Shown piece after piece: positions 49,493 through 59,963 of a stretch of DNA of 64,000 nucleotides; the stretch's first letter is position 1, and every line of letters begins with the position of its first letter. The stretch comes from Ensifer adhaerens. Lineage in GTDB: Bacteria > Pseudomonadota > Alphaproteobacteria > Rhizobiales > Rhizobiaceae. A program made the position numbers and the translations under genes. The DNA is taken from contig NZ_CP118610.1 in NCBI RefSeq assembly GCF_028993555.1, positions 4,029,001 through 4,093,000 on the forward strand. The letters run 5' to 3'. The notes under the pieces are model-generated. The model did not search any database. It was not told where the DNA came from and worked only from the letters and a program-made list of their open reading frames with translations.

Positions 49493-50959
49493 ATGACTGA
49501 CACTTCACTCCCCCGTTCTCAGCACCGAAGCGCATGGCTTGGTCTGATTGCCGTGTTGCCGCTTGTCCTGCTCGTGGCCATGGACGGCTCGATCCTCTAT
49601 CTCGCCATGCCGCGCGTAACCTCGGCTCTCATGCCGACTGCCGACCAGGCGCTCTGGATTCTCGATATCTACGGCTTCGTGGTCGGTTCGCTGCTGATCG
49701 CTTTCGGCAATATCGGTGACCGTTATGGGCGGCTGAGATTGATCATGATCGGTGCCGTGGTCTTCGGCGCAGGATCGCTCGGGGCGGCCTATTCGCAGTC
49801 GCCGATGGCGCTAATCGCCTCGCGGGCGCTGATGGGGCTCGGTGGCGCGACATTGCTGCCCTCCGGCCTTGCGATCGTCAGCGCGCTGTTTCCTGATCCA
49901 CGCCAGCGCGCCCAGGCGATCGGCATCTTTGCAGCCACGTTTGCGGCCGGGTTTGCGATCGGTCCGGTTCTCGGTGGCCTGCTGTTGCAGCGGCTGGAGT
50001 GGGGCGCCGTGTTCCTGATCAATGTCCCCGTCGTTCTCGGTTTCCTGGTCGCAGCACCGGTCCTGCTTCGCGAGGTGCGTTCCACGGCCTATGGCCGCAT
50101 CGACCTGCCGAGCCTCGTGCTGTCCTTTGCCGGCATCCTGCTTTTCACCTATTCGCTGAAGACCGCTGCCGCCTATGGCTTGACGGCCATGCAATCGGCC
50201 GCTGGGGCCGTTGGCCTGCTCGCCATTGTGCTGTTCCTTCGCCGGCAAACGAGGATCGCGTATCCGCTGCTGGACCTGGCCCTGTTCCGCGACCGCATCT
50301 TTTCGATCGCCATCCTCACCGGCCTCTTGCCGCTGGTCGTCTGGTCCGCCGCTGGCTATCTCTCAGGCATCTATCTGCAATCGGTGCTGGGCTTCGACGT
50401 TTTTAAGGCGGCACTGCTGACCTTGCCGGGCGCCATCGTGCTGATGGCCACCTGCGTCGGCACGGCCCGCGTCGTCGATGCGATCGGTCGTAGGACGGCG
50501 CTCGTCGCAACACATTTTCTGATCGCAACCGGCGTCCTCTTGCTGCTGTTGACGACCACCGATTCTGGCGTCGCGGCCTTTATCGCCTCGACCGTTGTCG
50601 CTGGCATGGGTTACGGCCTCTCCTTCAGCCTCGTGGCCGAGATCGCCGTCTCGGCTGTGCCTACAGAACGCGCCGGCGCAGCCGGTTCGATCGCCGAGAC
50701 CAGCAACGAGCTCGGCAATGCGCTCGGCATCACGCTTCTCGGTTCGCTGGCGGCGCTCAGCTTCCGGCTGTGCGGCCCCGGTGTGGCGGGCACGCTCAAC
50801 GAAACTCTCGACCGGCCGGGTCTCTCGTCGGAGACTGTCCTGCAAGCCAATGAGGCCTTCCTCACCGGCCTGCATGTCGCCGCTGGCGTCGGCGCCTTGT
50901 CGCTCCTCGCATTGGGCATCGTCGCGTGGCTCTGGCTGCCGAAGAAGCTGCCGGAGTAA
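49493..50959 (+). CDS. MFS multidrug exporter, DHA2 (14-TM) family
   Basis: A 488-residue SmvA/QacA-type exporter with about fourteen hydrophobic helices. TM1 has the DHA2 hallmark LLVAMDGSILYLAMPRV. The loop motif is GNIGDRYGRLRLI, and the antiporter motif C is FAIGPVLGGLLLQRLEWGAV. Such pumps export cationic drugs in exchange for protons. I prefer ATG 49493, with AAAGGA 9 bases upstream, over 49487 and 49457. It is divergent from the TetR gene that likely controls it. Confidence 0.92.
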   Translation: MTDTSLPRSQHRSAWLGLIAVLPLVLLVAMDGSILYLAMPRVTSALMPTADQALWILDIYGFVVGSLLIAFGNIGDRYGRLRLIMIGAVVFGAGSLGAAYSQSPMALIASRALMGLGGATLLPSGLAIVSALFPDPRQRAQAIGIFAATFAAGFAIGPVLGGLLLQRLEWGAVFLINVPVVLGFLVAAPVLLREVRSTAYGRIDLPSLVLSFAGILLFTYSLKTAAAYGLTAMQSAAGAVGLLAIVLFLRRQTRIAYPLLDLALFRDRIFSIAILTGLLPLVVWSAAGYLSGIYLQSVLGFDVFKAALLTLPGAIVLMATCVGTARVVDAIGRRTALVATHFLIATGVLLLLLTTTDSGVAAFIASTVVAGMGYGLSFSLVAEIAVSAVPTERAGAAGSIAETSNELGNALGITLLGSLAALSFRLCGPGVAGTLNETLDRPGLSSETVLQANEAFLTGLHVAAGVGALSLLALGIVAWLWLPKKLPE

Positions 50960-51017
50960 GCGTCGCGATTTGTAGCAGGCATCATGGCCGATAGCCTCAG
51001 ATGCCGAAACGAAACGA

Positions 51018-51043
51018 AACGGGCGGCCATGAGGCCGCCCGTT
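51018..51043. terminator. Terminator between the exporter and lepA
   Basis: An 11-bp stem AACGGGCGGCC with its complement and an ATGA loop. On the minus strand it is followed by a T-rich stretch (GTTTCGTTTCGTTT), so it best serves lepA. Confidence 0.75.
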
Positions 51044-51081
51044 GGGTATTCCTGTCTGGTTGAGGCAGAGGCAGGAAGCCC

Positions 51082-52908
<1,827 letters not shown>

Positions 52909-52915
52909 GGGCCGC

Positions 52916-52944
52916 ATATAGCAGTGCCTTCAACCGCCGCAAAG
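52916..52944 (-). promoter_or_regulatory. Probable lepA promoter
   Basis: On the minus strand CTTTGC (52944-52939) and CTATAT (52921-52916) are 17 bases apart. The -10 ends 7 bases before the A of the lepA ATG. Confidence 0.5.
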
Positions 52945-52978
52945 CGGGAAATGAAGGCTTCGTTCACTATAAATCGGG

Positions 52979-54220
52979 CTATTCGGCGCCCGCCTCGGCA
53001 TCGACCAGCGCGCCGGCATTCGGCACCTGCGCGCTCCTGATCTCGAAGCCCTCGCGCTCGGACGCTGGCACCTCGTCGCGTTTCCTGAGTCTCAGCAGCA
53101 CGAAGAGCGCATAAAGTGCTGCAACCGCCATCGCCGCATAGATGAAAGTGCGCTGCCCGAACACAGGTGTCAGCAGCGTCACCAGCATCGGCACGACGGT
53201 CGCGGCGATCGACCAGGCGACCAGCATGGTGCTGGCAAGCGGCACGAAATCTGCCGGGTCCGTGCGGTCGTTGGCGTGCGCATTGGCGATCGAATAGACG
53301 GTCTCGACGGCGCCGGCAAAGAGCGCAAAGACCAGCATCAAGAGGATCAGGTTGCTGAACGAGGCCGAAAGCGCGAAGAAGCCGGCGGCAAGGATCAGCA
53401 GGCAGGTGCCGATCAGTACCAGGCGTCGGTCGATCCGGTCCGACAGCGTTCCCATCGGGTACTGGATGGCAATGAGGCCGAACTGCATGACGAACATCAG
53501 GTTGGCGACATCGCCCTGGCTGACATTGTTGGCGGCCGCATAGATCGGCGTGAACCCCTGCACCACCATAGACAGGCCACCGGCGGCAAGCACGCCGATG
53601 AAGGCGACCGGGGAATTGCGCCAGACCATCGGGATATCGATGCTGACCTTCGCGGGTGCCGGCGGTGTCGGCAGCCGTGTCAGCCCTATCGGCAGGAGTG
53701 CGAGCGCCGTGAAGAAGATGGTCACGAGTGGCGGCAGGTTGCCGTCGGCCGGGATCTGCCCGAACAGCCAGGCGCCGGTGCCAAGCCCGATGACATAGGC
53801 CATGTAGAACAGTGCCATCGCCTTGCCGCGCCAGTGGTTTTCACTGGCATGGTTGAGCCAGCTCTGGGCGATGATGAAGTTGGTGTTGCCGGATGCGCCA
53901 TAAAGCCCGCGGGCAAGCACCCACAAGAGCGGATGCATGCCGAGCGCGATCGTCAGCGCCGAGAGGATGACCAGCGCCATCGAGCAGGAGAAGGCGCGCG
54001 CGTGGCCGACGCGGCGGATCATCGGCCCGGCGATGACGCAACCGATGAGCCCGCCGAAGGCGATCATGGTCACGGCCGCACCCGGCACCCAGTCCGGTGC
54101 GTCCGAGCGCGTCAGCGCGAAGGGCACATAGGCGAGCATCATGCCGTTGCCGATCGCGACCGAAGTCATCGAAGCGACGATACTGGCGATCGAGGTCAGC
54201 GAGGAGGGCTGCGTTGTCAT
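52979..54220 (-). CDS. MFS transporter (YcaD-like, DHA1 type)
   Basis: A 413-residue transporter with twelve hydrophobic segments. It starts MTTQPSSLTSIASIVAS. GLIGCVIAGPMIRRVGHARA is the first loop motif; GLYGASGNTNFIIAQSWLNH and MGTLSDRIDRRLVLIGTCL are typical of YcaD-like members. The C-terminal tail of about 40 residues is charged. ATG 54220 is chosen because the frame upstream to 54358 is not hydrophobic. It is divergent from an XRE-cupin regulator that may control it. The substrate is unknown. Confidence 0.88.
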   Translation of the reverse strand: MTTQPSSLTSIASIVASMTSVAIGNGMMLAYVPFALTRSDAPDWVPGAAVTMIAFGGLIGCVIAGPMIRRVGHARAFSCSMALVILSALTIALGMHPLLWVLARGLYGASGNTNFIIAQSWLNHASENHWRGKAMALFYMAYVIGLGTGAWLFGQIPADGNLPPLVTIFFTALALLPIGLTRLPTPPAPAKVSIDIPMVWRNSPVAFIGVLAAGGLSMVVQGFTPIYAAANNVSQGDVANLMFVMQFGLIAIQYPMGTLSDRIDRRLVLIGTCLLILAAGFFALSASFSNLILLMLVFALFAGAVETVYSIANAHANDRTDPADFVPLASTMLVAWSIAATVVPMLVTLLTPVFGQRTFIYAAMAVAALYALFVLLRLRKRDEVPASEREGFEIRSAQVPNAGALVDAEAGAE

Positions 54221-54406
54221 GTCCAACCTGTCGATGAAGGGCCGCGCCTTCGGGCGCGCTGGATGAGAACTATCTAAAGTATTGAAGTGTAAGCTTTTCT
54301 CGTTTCTGTTCGCGAAGCCGCCACCATAGCCGAAAGGCCGTCGATACGCTGTCGCCAAAGCGGCATCGCATGCCCGTATTTTCAGTCTTTCCCAGTCTTG
54401 ACTCCA

Positions 54407-54412
54407 CTATAT
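54407..54412 (+). promoter_or_regulatory. -10 box of the XRE-cupin gene
   Basis: A perfect rhizobial -10 (CTATAT) lies 5 bases before ATG 54418. The -35 at 17-base spacing (AGTCTT) is weak. Confidence 0.4.
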
Positions 54413-54417
54413 GAGAA

Positions 54418-55011
54418 ATGCAATCTCAAATAATGGAAAACATCACCGACCCCCTGGAATATGCCATCGGCGAGCGTATCCGCACGCTGCGCACGGAACA
54501 AAGCCTGACGCTCGACGAGCTTGCCAGCAGTTCCGGCGTCAGCCGCGCGATGATCTCGCGCATCGAGCGAGGCGAGACGAGCCCGACGGCGCAACTTCTC
54601 GCAAAGCTCTGCAGCGCACTCTCGACCACGCTCTCGGAGCTGTTTGCCTTCGAGGCGAAAGCGGCGTCGCCGGTTGCGCGGCGCGCCGACCAGCGCCTCT
54701 GGCGCGATCCGGAATCCGGCTATCTGCGCCGCTCGGTCTCGCCGGACGGGCTCGGTTCGCCGGTCGATATCGTCGAGGTCGAGTTTCCGCCTGGCGCCCG
54801 TGTTGTCTTCGAGCGGCAGCCGTCGAATCGGGGAATCACCCAGCATCTCTGGCTGTTCTCCGGTCGGTTGGAACTCACCACCGAATCCGGCTCACATTCG
54901 CTGGAGGCTGGCGACTGCCTGTTCATGGGCCTTGAGGCGGGCCACATCTTCCACAACCCGCACGACGAGCCGGCTCACTACACCGTCGTCCTCTGCCGCA
55001 CCAAGGTTTGA
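54418..55011 (+). CDS. XRE-family regulator with C-terminal cupin
   Basis: A 197-residue regulator with an HTH of the XRE type (IRTLRTEQSLTLDELASSSG then VSRAMISRIERGETSPTAQL). A cupin ligand domain follows (GITQHLWLFSGRLELTTESG to AGHIFHNPHDEPAHY). Such proteins usually control one adjacent transport or catabolic gene in response to a small ligand. An ATG at 54433 is an alternative start. It is divergent from the YcaD-like transporter and 2 bases ahead of a GNAT gene. Confidence 0.9.
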   Translation: MQSQIMENITDPLEYAIGERIRTLRTEQSLTLDELASSSGVSRAMISRIERGETSPTAQLLAKLCSALSTTLSELFAFEAKAASPVARRADQRLWRDPESGYLRRSVSPDGLGSPVDIVEVEFPPGARVVFERQPSNRGITQHLWLFSGRLELTTESGSHSLEAGDCLFMGLEAGHIFHNPHDEPAHYTVVLCRTKV

Positions 55012-55013
55012 CC

Positions 55014-55541
55014 ATGTCCGATATAGAGATCCGCCTGCTCGATGAAACCCAGGCCCGTGCAGCAATCCCGGCACTCGCCGAGGTGCTGTCCGATTGCGTC
55101 GAGGGCGGCGCGTCGGTCGGCTTCATGCAGCCCTATCCGCCGCAAAGCGCGCTTGCCTACTGGCAGGCGGTCGCCCAGGCGGTTGCCGCGGGCGAAACGC
55201 TGCTGATGGTGGCGGAGGTCGAGGGACGCATTCTCGGCACGGTGCAGGTCGGCGTCGCGCAGATGCCGAACCAGCCGCACCGCGGCGATCTGAAGAAGCT
55301 GCTTGTGCACCGCGCGGCCCGCGGCAAGGGCCTTGCCCGCCGGTTGATGGAGGCGGTCGAACGTAAAGCGGCGGCGTGCGGCAAGACGCTGCTGGTGCTC
55401 GATACTGCGACCGGCAGCGAGGCGGAGGCGATCTATCCACGCCTCGGTTGGGAGCGCGTCGGTGTCATCCCCGACTATGCGATGTGGCCGGAGGGCGGCC
55501 TCTGCGCCACCACGTTCTTCTACAAGCGGATCGCGGCGTAG
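55014..55541 (+). CDS. GNAT-family N-acetyltransferase
   Basis: A 175-residue acetyltransferase. It has an acetyl-CoA pocket of the form LVHRAARGKGLARRLMEAVE (the R-x-x-G-x-G/A equivalent) and TLLVLDTATGSEAEAIYPRL before the GWERVGVIPDY end. It starts at ATG 55014, 2 bases after the XRE stop with AAGG 7 bases upstream, so it is likely cotranscribed with that regulator. The substrate is unknown. A repeat region follows. Confidence 0.9.
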   Translation: MSDIEIRLLDETQARAAIPALAEVLSDCVEGGASVGFMQPYPPQSALAYWQAVAQAVAAGETLLMVAEVEGRILGTVQVGVAQMPNQPHRGDLKKLLVHRAARGKGLARRLMEAVERKAAACGKTLLVLDTATGSEAEAIYPRLGWERVGVIPDYAMWPEGGLCATTFFYKRIAA

Positions 55542-55561
55542 CGAGATCGCAGTTCCTGGAG

Positions 55562-55757
55562 ACTGCCCCTCACCCTAACCTCTCCCCGCAGGCGGGGAGA
55601 GGGAACGCGGAAGTTCCGCGGATACCTCATCTGCCACATCCGGAAATCTTGAGAGTTGAGCATGGGAGCGAGCGCATGCAACGGGTGTCCTTCTCCCCGC
55701 TTACGGGGAGAAGGTGGCCGGCAGGCCGGATGAGGGGCTCCGCCCGGCATGACCAGC
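55562..55757. repeat. Composite palindromic intergenic repeat
   Basis: Three hairpins occur in order: CTCTCCCCGC-AG-GCGGGGAGAG (55580-55601), CGCGGAA-G-TTCCGCG (55606-55620) and CCTTCTCCCCG-CTTA-CGGGGAGAAGG (55689-55714). CCCTCACCCTAACC precedes them and GGCCGGATGAGGGGC follows. It is a rhizobial intergenic repeat type by appearance. The hairpins may also act as RNA stabilisers or terminators for the GNAT gene. Confidence 0.65.
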
Positions 55758-55840
55758 AGGCCGGAGGGAGCCGCCGAGGTTGCCAAGCCCGCACGCTTGG
55801 ATAGGTTACCAGCACCCTTCTTGCCGATCAGGACCTCCCC

Positions 55841-56866
55841 ATGCGCATCTTCTACTCCGAGGACCACAAGCTCCGTGACGCCAAAACCGAACTCTTCGGT
55901 GGCGAACTCGTGCCGCCCTTCGAGGCGCCGTTCCGCGCCGAGTGGATTCTGGCGGCGGTGAAGGAGGCGGGCTTTCATGATGTCGTCGCACCCGAGCGTC
56001 ACGGCCTCGACGTCGCCCTCAAGCTGCATTCGGCCGATTATCTCGAATTCCTCGAAACCGCCTGGTCGCGCTGGGTCGCCGATGGTTATCTCGGCGAGGC
56101 GATCGCCACCTGCTTTCCGGCCCGACGCATGCGCCAGCATCCGCCGCGTGATATTGACGGTGCGCTTGGCTACTATTCCTTCGCCGCGGAGACGGCGATC
56201 ACCGAGGGCACCTATGCCGCCGCGCGTGCCGCGATGGATTGTGCGCTTTCGGCTGCCGACCATATCCATGCCGGCAACCGCGCTGCCTTCGCGCTCTGCC
56301 GGCCGCCCGGCCACCATGCGGCGATCGATCTCTATGGCGGCTACTCCTTCATCAACAATGCCGCCTGTGCTGCCCAACGCCTAAGGGATCACGGTGCCCG
56401 CAAGGTTGCGGTGCTCGACGTCGATTTTCACCACGGCAACGGCACGCAGGATATCTTCTACGAGCGCGGCGACGTCTATTTCGCCTCGCTGCACGGCGAT
56501 CCCGTCGATGCCTTCCCCTATTTCCTCGGTTTTGCCGACGAGGAGGGCGCCGGCGAGGGGCTGGGCACGACGAAGAACTACCCCTTGCCGCGGCGCACCG
56601 GCTACGATGTGTGGTCGGCAGCCATGGACGACGCGCTGTTGCGCATCGCCGCCTTCGGCGCCGAGGCGCTGGTCGTCTCGCTCGGCGTCGACACCTTCGA
56701 GCGCGATCCGATCTCGTTCTTCCGCTTGACGTCCGACGATTACGTCCGCATGGGCGCGGCGCTGGGGCGCTCGGGCCTGCCGGTCGTCGTCTGTATGGAG
56801 GGCGGCTATGGCGTTCCGGAGATCGGGCTCAACGTTGCCAACGTCCTGAAGGGCCTTTGCGGCTGA
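55841..56866 (+). CDS. Histone-deacetylase-family protein (acetylpolyamine amidohydrolase-like)
   Basis: A 341-residue zinc amidohydrolase. Catalytic-site motifs are LCRPPGHHAAIDLYGGYSFI (paired His), VAVLDVDFHHGNGTQDIFYE (zinc Asp and His) and a later zinc Asp in SLGVDTFERDP, with the end VVVCMEGGYGVPEIG. Bacterial members deacetylate acetylpolyamines or similar small amides. The N-terminal MRIFYSEDHKLRDAKTELFG is typical of the acetylpolyamine group. Confidence 0.93.
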   Translation: MRIFYSEDHKLRDAKTELFGGELVPPFEAPFRAEWILAAVKEAGFHDVVAPERHGLDVALKLHSADYLEFLETAWSRWVADGYLGEAIATCFPARRMRQHPPRDIDGALGYYSFAAETAITEGTYAAARAAMDCALSAADHIHAGNRAAFALCRPPGHHAAIDLYGGYSFINNAACAAQRLRDHGARKVAVLDVDFHHGNGTQDIFYERGDVYFASLHGDPVDAFPYFLGFADEEGAGEGLGTTKNYPLPRRTGYDVWSAAMDDALLRIAAFGAEALVVSLGVDTFERDPISFFRLTSDDYVRMGAALGRSGLPVVVCMEGGYGVPEIGLNVANVLKGLCG

Positions 56867-56963
56867 GCATGCCATCGTGAAAAATACGGTGCCCGCTATT
56901 GACCTCAACTTTACTTGAGGTCGTACGACTGCTCCTGTTCAAAGAGATGAGAGGACAGGAGCA

Positions 56964-57317
56964 ATGAGTAACCAATCGAAGCCGGCTGTTGTGGCGCCGC
57001 TTTACCGCATCAACAAATACACAGTACCTGTGGAGGCACGCCAGCAGTTCGTCGAACTGGTCGACAAGACGCTTGCGGTCATCCGAAAGCAGGAGGGCTA
57101 TGTGAAGGACCTGTTCCTGGAGCAGCATGCCGGCCCCGGCCAGTTCGATTTCATCACGATGATCGAGTTTTCCAGTGCTGACGTCGCGCCGAAGGTTGCT
57201 GCTGCTCTGGGTGAGTTCGATCGCAGCCTCGGCCTCGACCGCGAGGCACTGATGAAGACGCTCGGCATCCGCACTGACTTTGCCAGCTACCGGGCCTTCG
57301 GCGGTCTGGCTGCCTAG
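56964..57317 (+). CDS. Antibiotic biosynthesis monooxygenase (ABM)-fold small protein
   Basis: A 117-residue protein with a single ABM-type dimeric alpha/beta-barrel. YRINKYTVPVEARQQFVELV leads to KQEGYVKDLFLEQHAGPGQF and DFITMIEFSSADVAP. AGGAG precedes ATG 56964. The family includes cofactor-free oxygenases and haem-degrading enzymes, but the active site is not diagnostic here, so the reaction is unknown. Confidence 0.82.
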   Translation: MSNQSKPAVVAPLYRINKYTVPVEARQQFVELVDKTLAVIRKQEGYVKDLFLEQHAGPGQFDFITMIEFSSADVAPKVAAALGEFDRSLGLDREALMKTLGIRTDFASYRAFGGLAA

Positions 57318-57436
57318 AGCAATTCCAGGAAAAGCGTGCAACGGTTTTCCGTCCGGAATTGCGGTGATAACAGAGAGTTAGAACGAAAAGGCTCGGCAGT
57401 GCCGGGCCAATCCAAGCTCGTGCGCAATCCATTCCG

Positions 57437-58075
57437 TCAGGAGACGAAGAACGTCGACAGGCCCTGACCGGCGGCAAAGGCCATGTAGGCAAGAACGGTG
57501 AAGTAGATCGTCGTCGCGATCAGGAAGAGATAGCCACCCGCCACCATCAGCCCGTCGCGCTGGATGATGCCAAGCGAGAGAAGCAGGATCGCGATCCCGG
57601 GCAGCGTGTTCGACAGCGGGATCAGCCCGAGCGGGAACATCAACAGCACGCCGCCGGCCATGATCATCAGCCCGTTGAAGCGGTTCATCACCGCCCCTTG
57701 TGTCAGGAAGCCGAGGCGCGGGCGAACGTAGCGGTCGAGCTTGGAGACGATGCTCGCTCCCTTCTGCAGCGTCGGCACCAGCTTTTCGGTCTCGATCTTG
57801 CGGTCGAGAATGCGCTGCGGCACCCAGGGCAGGCGGTTGAGCGTGATCGATACGGAGATCAGGATGATTGCTGCGCCGAAAACGGTGCTGACGCCGGGGA
57901 TCGACACCGGCAACAGGAACGGCAGCGTCAGAAGTGCGCAGAGCAGCAGGAAACCCTGTTCGCCGATCTCGGTCATCAGTTCGCGCAGCGTGATCGTCTC
58001 GCCGCGGATGGAGGCAATCATGCCGTTGAGCGTGTCGCTGAGACTGCGTTGCGTGTCGCCGAACTCGATTGCCAT
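57437..58075 (-). CDS. exoD: ExoD-family membrane protein
   Basis: A 212-residue inner-membrane protein of the exopolysaccharide synthesis ExoD family. The soluble N-terminal segment (RSLSDTLNGMIASIRGETIT) is followed by paired hydrophobic helices (GFLLLCALLTLPFLLPVSIP, FGAAIILISVSITLNRL, GGVLLMFPLGLIPLSNTLPG). WVPQRILDRKIE is a family signature. ExoD mutants of S. meliloti lose polysaccharide and alkali tolerance; paralogues exist, so orthology is not certain. ATG 58075 is chosen (MAIEFGDTQRSL). Confidence 0.85.
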   Translation of the reverse strand: MAIEFGDTQRSLSDTLNGMIASIRGETITLRELMTEIGEQGFLLLCALLTLPFLLPVSIPGVSTVFGAAIILISVSITLNRLPWVPQRILDRKIETEKLVPTLQKGASIVSKLDRYVRPRLGFLTQGAVMNRFNGLMIMAGGVLLMFPLGLIPLSNTLPGIAILLLSLGIIQRDGLMVAGGYLFLIATTIYFTVLAYMAFAAGQGLSTFFVS

Positions 58076-58323
58076 CAAATCTTGCCTCGTCTTTATCAAT
58101 GGGCGGCGGCGCAAAGCCGCACACATTTTATCCCGGTCGCCTGGATGTCCGTCCTACCAAGGGCATGTGAAGGATCGGTTATAGTGTGGCCCGACCGGCA
58201 CACCCAGTCCGGGCAAACCGGCATTTGCCGGTAAACCATGGCGTGATTGGGACGCTTCTTCATCTTCCTGCCGCAATCGCTAGTATGAAGCACCTTTGAG
58301 CACCAATGGGGACAACTGATTCC

Positions 58324-58986
58324 ATGATCAAGAAATGCGCCATTCTGGCTGTTGCGGCCATCTATCTTTCGGGATGCACCACCACCGATCCCTATACGGG
58401 TGAACAGAAGATGTCGAACACCGCTGGTGGCGCGCTGATTGGCGCAGGCCTCGGCGCTGCGACCGGTCTGCTTGTTGGTGGCAGTGCTGCAGGACGGCGC
58501 GACTCGGCACTTGTGGGCGCCGCGATCGGTGGCCTCGGCGGCGGCCTGATCGGCAACTACATGGACAGCCAGGAAGCGGAATTGCGCGCCCAGCTGCAGG
58601 GTACCGGCGTTTCGGTGACCCGTGCCGGCGACCGTATTATCCTCAACATGCCGTCGAACATCACGTTTGCGACCGACCGCGACCAGGTGATCCCGGCCTT
58701 CTACGACACGCTGAACTCGGTGGCGATCGTGCTGCGCAAGTTCAACAAGACGATGATCGACGTCGACGGTCACACCGACGCGACCGGCAGCGCCTCCTAC
58801 AACCAGGGCCTCTCTGAGCGCCGTGCCGCTTCGGTTGCCAACTACCTGGCCGGCCAGGGCGTCGACCAGCGCCGCATGTCGGCCATGGGCTACGGCAAGG
58901 AGCGCCCGATCGCTTCGAACGGCACGGAAGCCGGCCGCGCGCAAAACCGCCGCGTCGAAATCTCGATCGCGCCGATCAAGGCCTGA
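58324..58986 (+). CDS. OmpA-family outer-membrane lipoprotein (YiaD-like)
   Basis: A 220-residue protein with a lipoprotein signal (ILAVAAIYLSGC, lipidated Cys18). A glycine-zipper region follows (GGALIGAGLGAATGLLVGGS, repeated as GAAIGGLGGGLIGNYM) and then the OmpA C-terminal domain that binds diaminopimelate (VDGHTDATGSASYNQGLSER, ending AQNRRVEISIAP). It anchors the outer membrane to peptidoglycan. A strong terminator follows. Confidence 0.93.
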   Translation: MIKKCAILAVAAIYLSGCTTTDPYTGEQKMSNTAGGALIGAGLGAATGLLVGGSAAGRRDSALVGAAIGGLGGGLIGNYMDSQEAELRAQLQGTGVSVTRAGDRIILNMPSNITFATDRDQVIPAFYDTLNSVAIVLRKFNKTMIDVDGHTDATGSASYNQGLSERRAASVANYLAGQGVDQRRMSAMGYGKERPIASNGTEAGRAQNRRVEISIAPIKA

Positions 58987-59012
58987 TCGGCAGATATCGA
59001 TTGCCTGCAAGG

Positions 59013-59039
59013 GGCTGCGCCGCGAGGCGCGGCCTTTTT
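59013..59039 (+). terminator. Terminator after the OmpA gene
   Basis: A 9-bp stem (GGCTGCGCC with GGCGCGGCC, one G-U) on a GCGA tetraloop, followed by five T. The last T touches the stop of the convergent methyltransferase gene. Confidence 0.82.
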
Positions 59040-59863
59040 CATGTCTGCTTGAAGCGGTAGCGCAGCAGGCGTCCCATACGGCGCAGCATGGGGATCGCGC
59101 TGAAGAACTGGATCGCAATCCGCGCCATCGGCGACATGCGGGCGATCTGCGCGGCATCGTATTCGTGAATGTCTTCGAGTAACGTCAGCCCGGGCACCTC
59201 CCGTTCCAGCGCCCGTGCGTCCTCGATCCCCCAGCGAAGCTCAGCACCCGTCGCGCGCAAGGACGGGTTGAAGCGCAGGAGCTCGATGCCGAGATGGCTA
59301 TAGGCGTCGAAGACGATCTCGCCGCCGGCAAGGCAGGTCACGACGCGCCGCAGCAGGTCGCGCACTTCCTGGTCGCGGAGATAGGGCAGCACCCCTTCGG
59401 CGACGACGATCACCGGCCGGTCATCTGGAATCCGGTCGATCCAGTCCCGCTCGGTGATGGAGGAGGCGACCGTCGTGCAGCCGATGCGATCCGGGAAGAG
59501 GCGCTGTCGCAAGGCGATGACATCCGGAAAGTCGACGTCGAACCAGGCGATGGAGGAAGGCGGATCGAGCCGCAGGATTCGCGTGTCGAGGCCGCAGCCA
59601 AGATTGAGCACAACCGCATCCGGGTGGTTCCCGATGAAAGCTCGGGTCCACCGATCGAGCAGATAGGCGCGCATCGCGATGCCGATCGTCATGTCGTGAC
59701 CGACATTGGGCCCTTTCGCCTTGCCGTCGAGACGCCGCATCAGTTCGGCGGCAAAGCGATCGTGCAGGAGAGAATCGGGCAGTGCGCTCTCCGCTGCCTT
59801 TGCGCGGAGCGTGATCAGCAGCGTTTCGCGCACGCCATGAAGGCCGATGCTCGCGGCTTCCAT
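59039..59863 (-). CDS. SAM-dependent methyltransferase, leucine-carboxyl/PPM type
   Basis: A 274-residue enzyme of the LCM/Tcmp group. The SAM motif is AVVLNLGCGLDTRILRLDPP, followed by WFDVDFPDVIALRQRLFPD. VIVVAEGVLPYLRDQEVRDL is the family's second signature. Bacterial members methylate polyketides, O-sugars or carboxylates; the target here is unknown. AGGAGG lies just before ATG 59863. It is divergent from nothing and runs ahead of the OmpA terminator. Confidence 0.87.
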   Translation of the reverse strand: MEAASIGLHGVRETLLITLRAKAAESALPDSLLHDRFAAELMRRLDGKAKGPNVGHDMTIGIAMRAYLLDRWTRAFIGNHPDAVVLNLGCGLDTRILRLDPPSSIAWFDVDFPDVIALRQRLFPDRIGCTTVASSITERDWIDRIPDDRPVIVVAEGVLPYLRDQEVRDLLRRVVTCLAGGEIVFDAYSHLGIELLRFNPSLRATGAELRWGIEDARALEREVPGLTLLEDIHEYDAAQIARMSPMARIAIQFFSAIPMLRRMGRLLRYRFKQT

Positions 59864-59963
59864 CGTTTCCTCCTGACCGCGCTCCGTCGAATGGAGTTCG
59901 GGCGCCGCAGTCTTTTCGTCGCGGCCCGCTATCGGCTCGGCGGGCCGCATTGCCCGATAGGGC

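Noticed and set aside
54397..54412. CTTGAC close to CTATAT upstream of the XRE gene
   Set aside because: Only 4 bases separate them, so they cannot be the -35 and -10 of one promoter. Only the -10 is kept.
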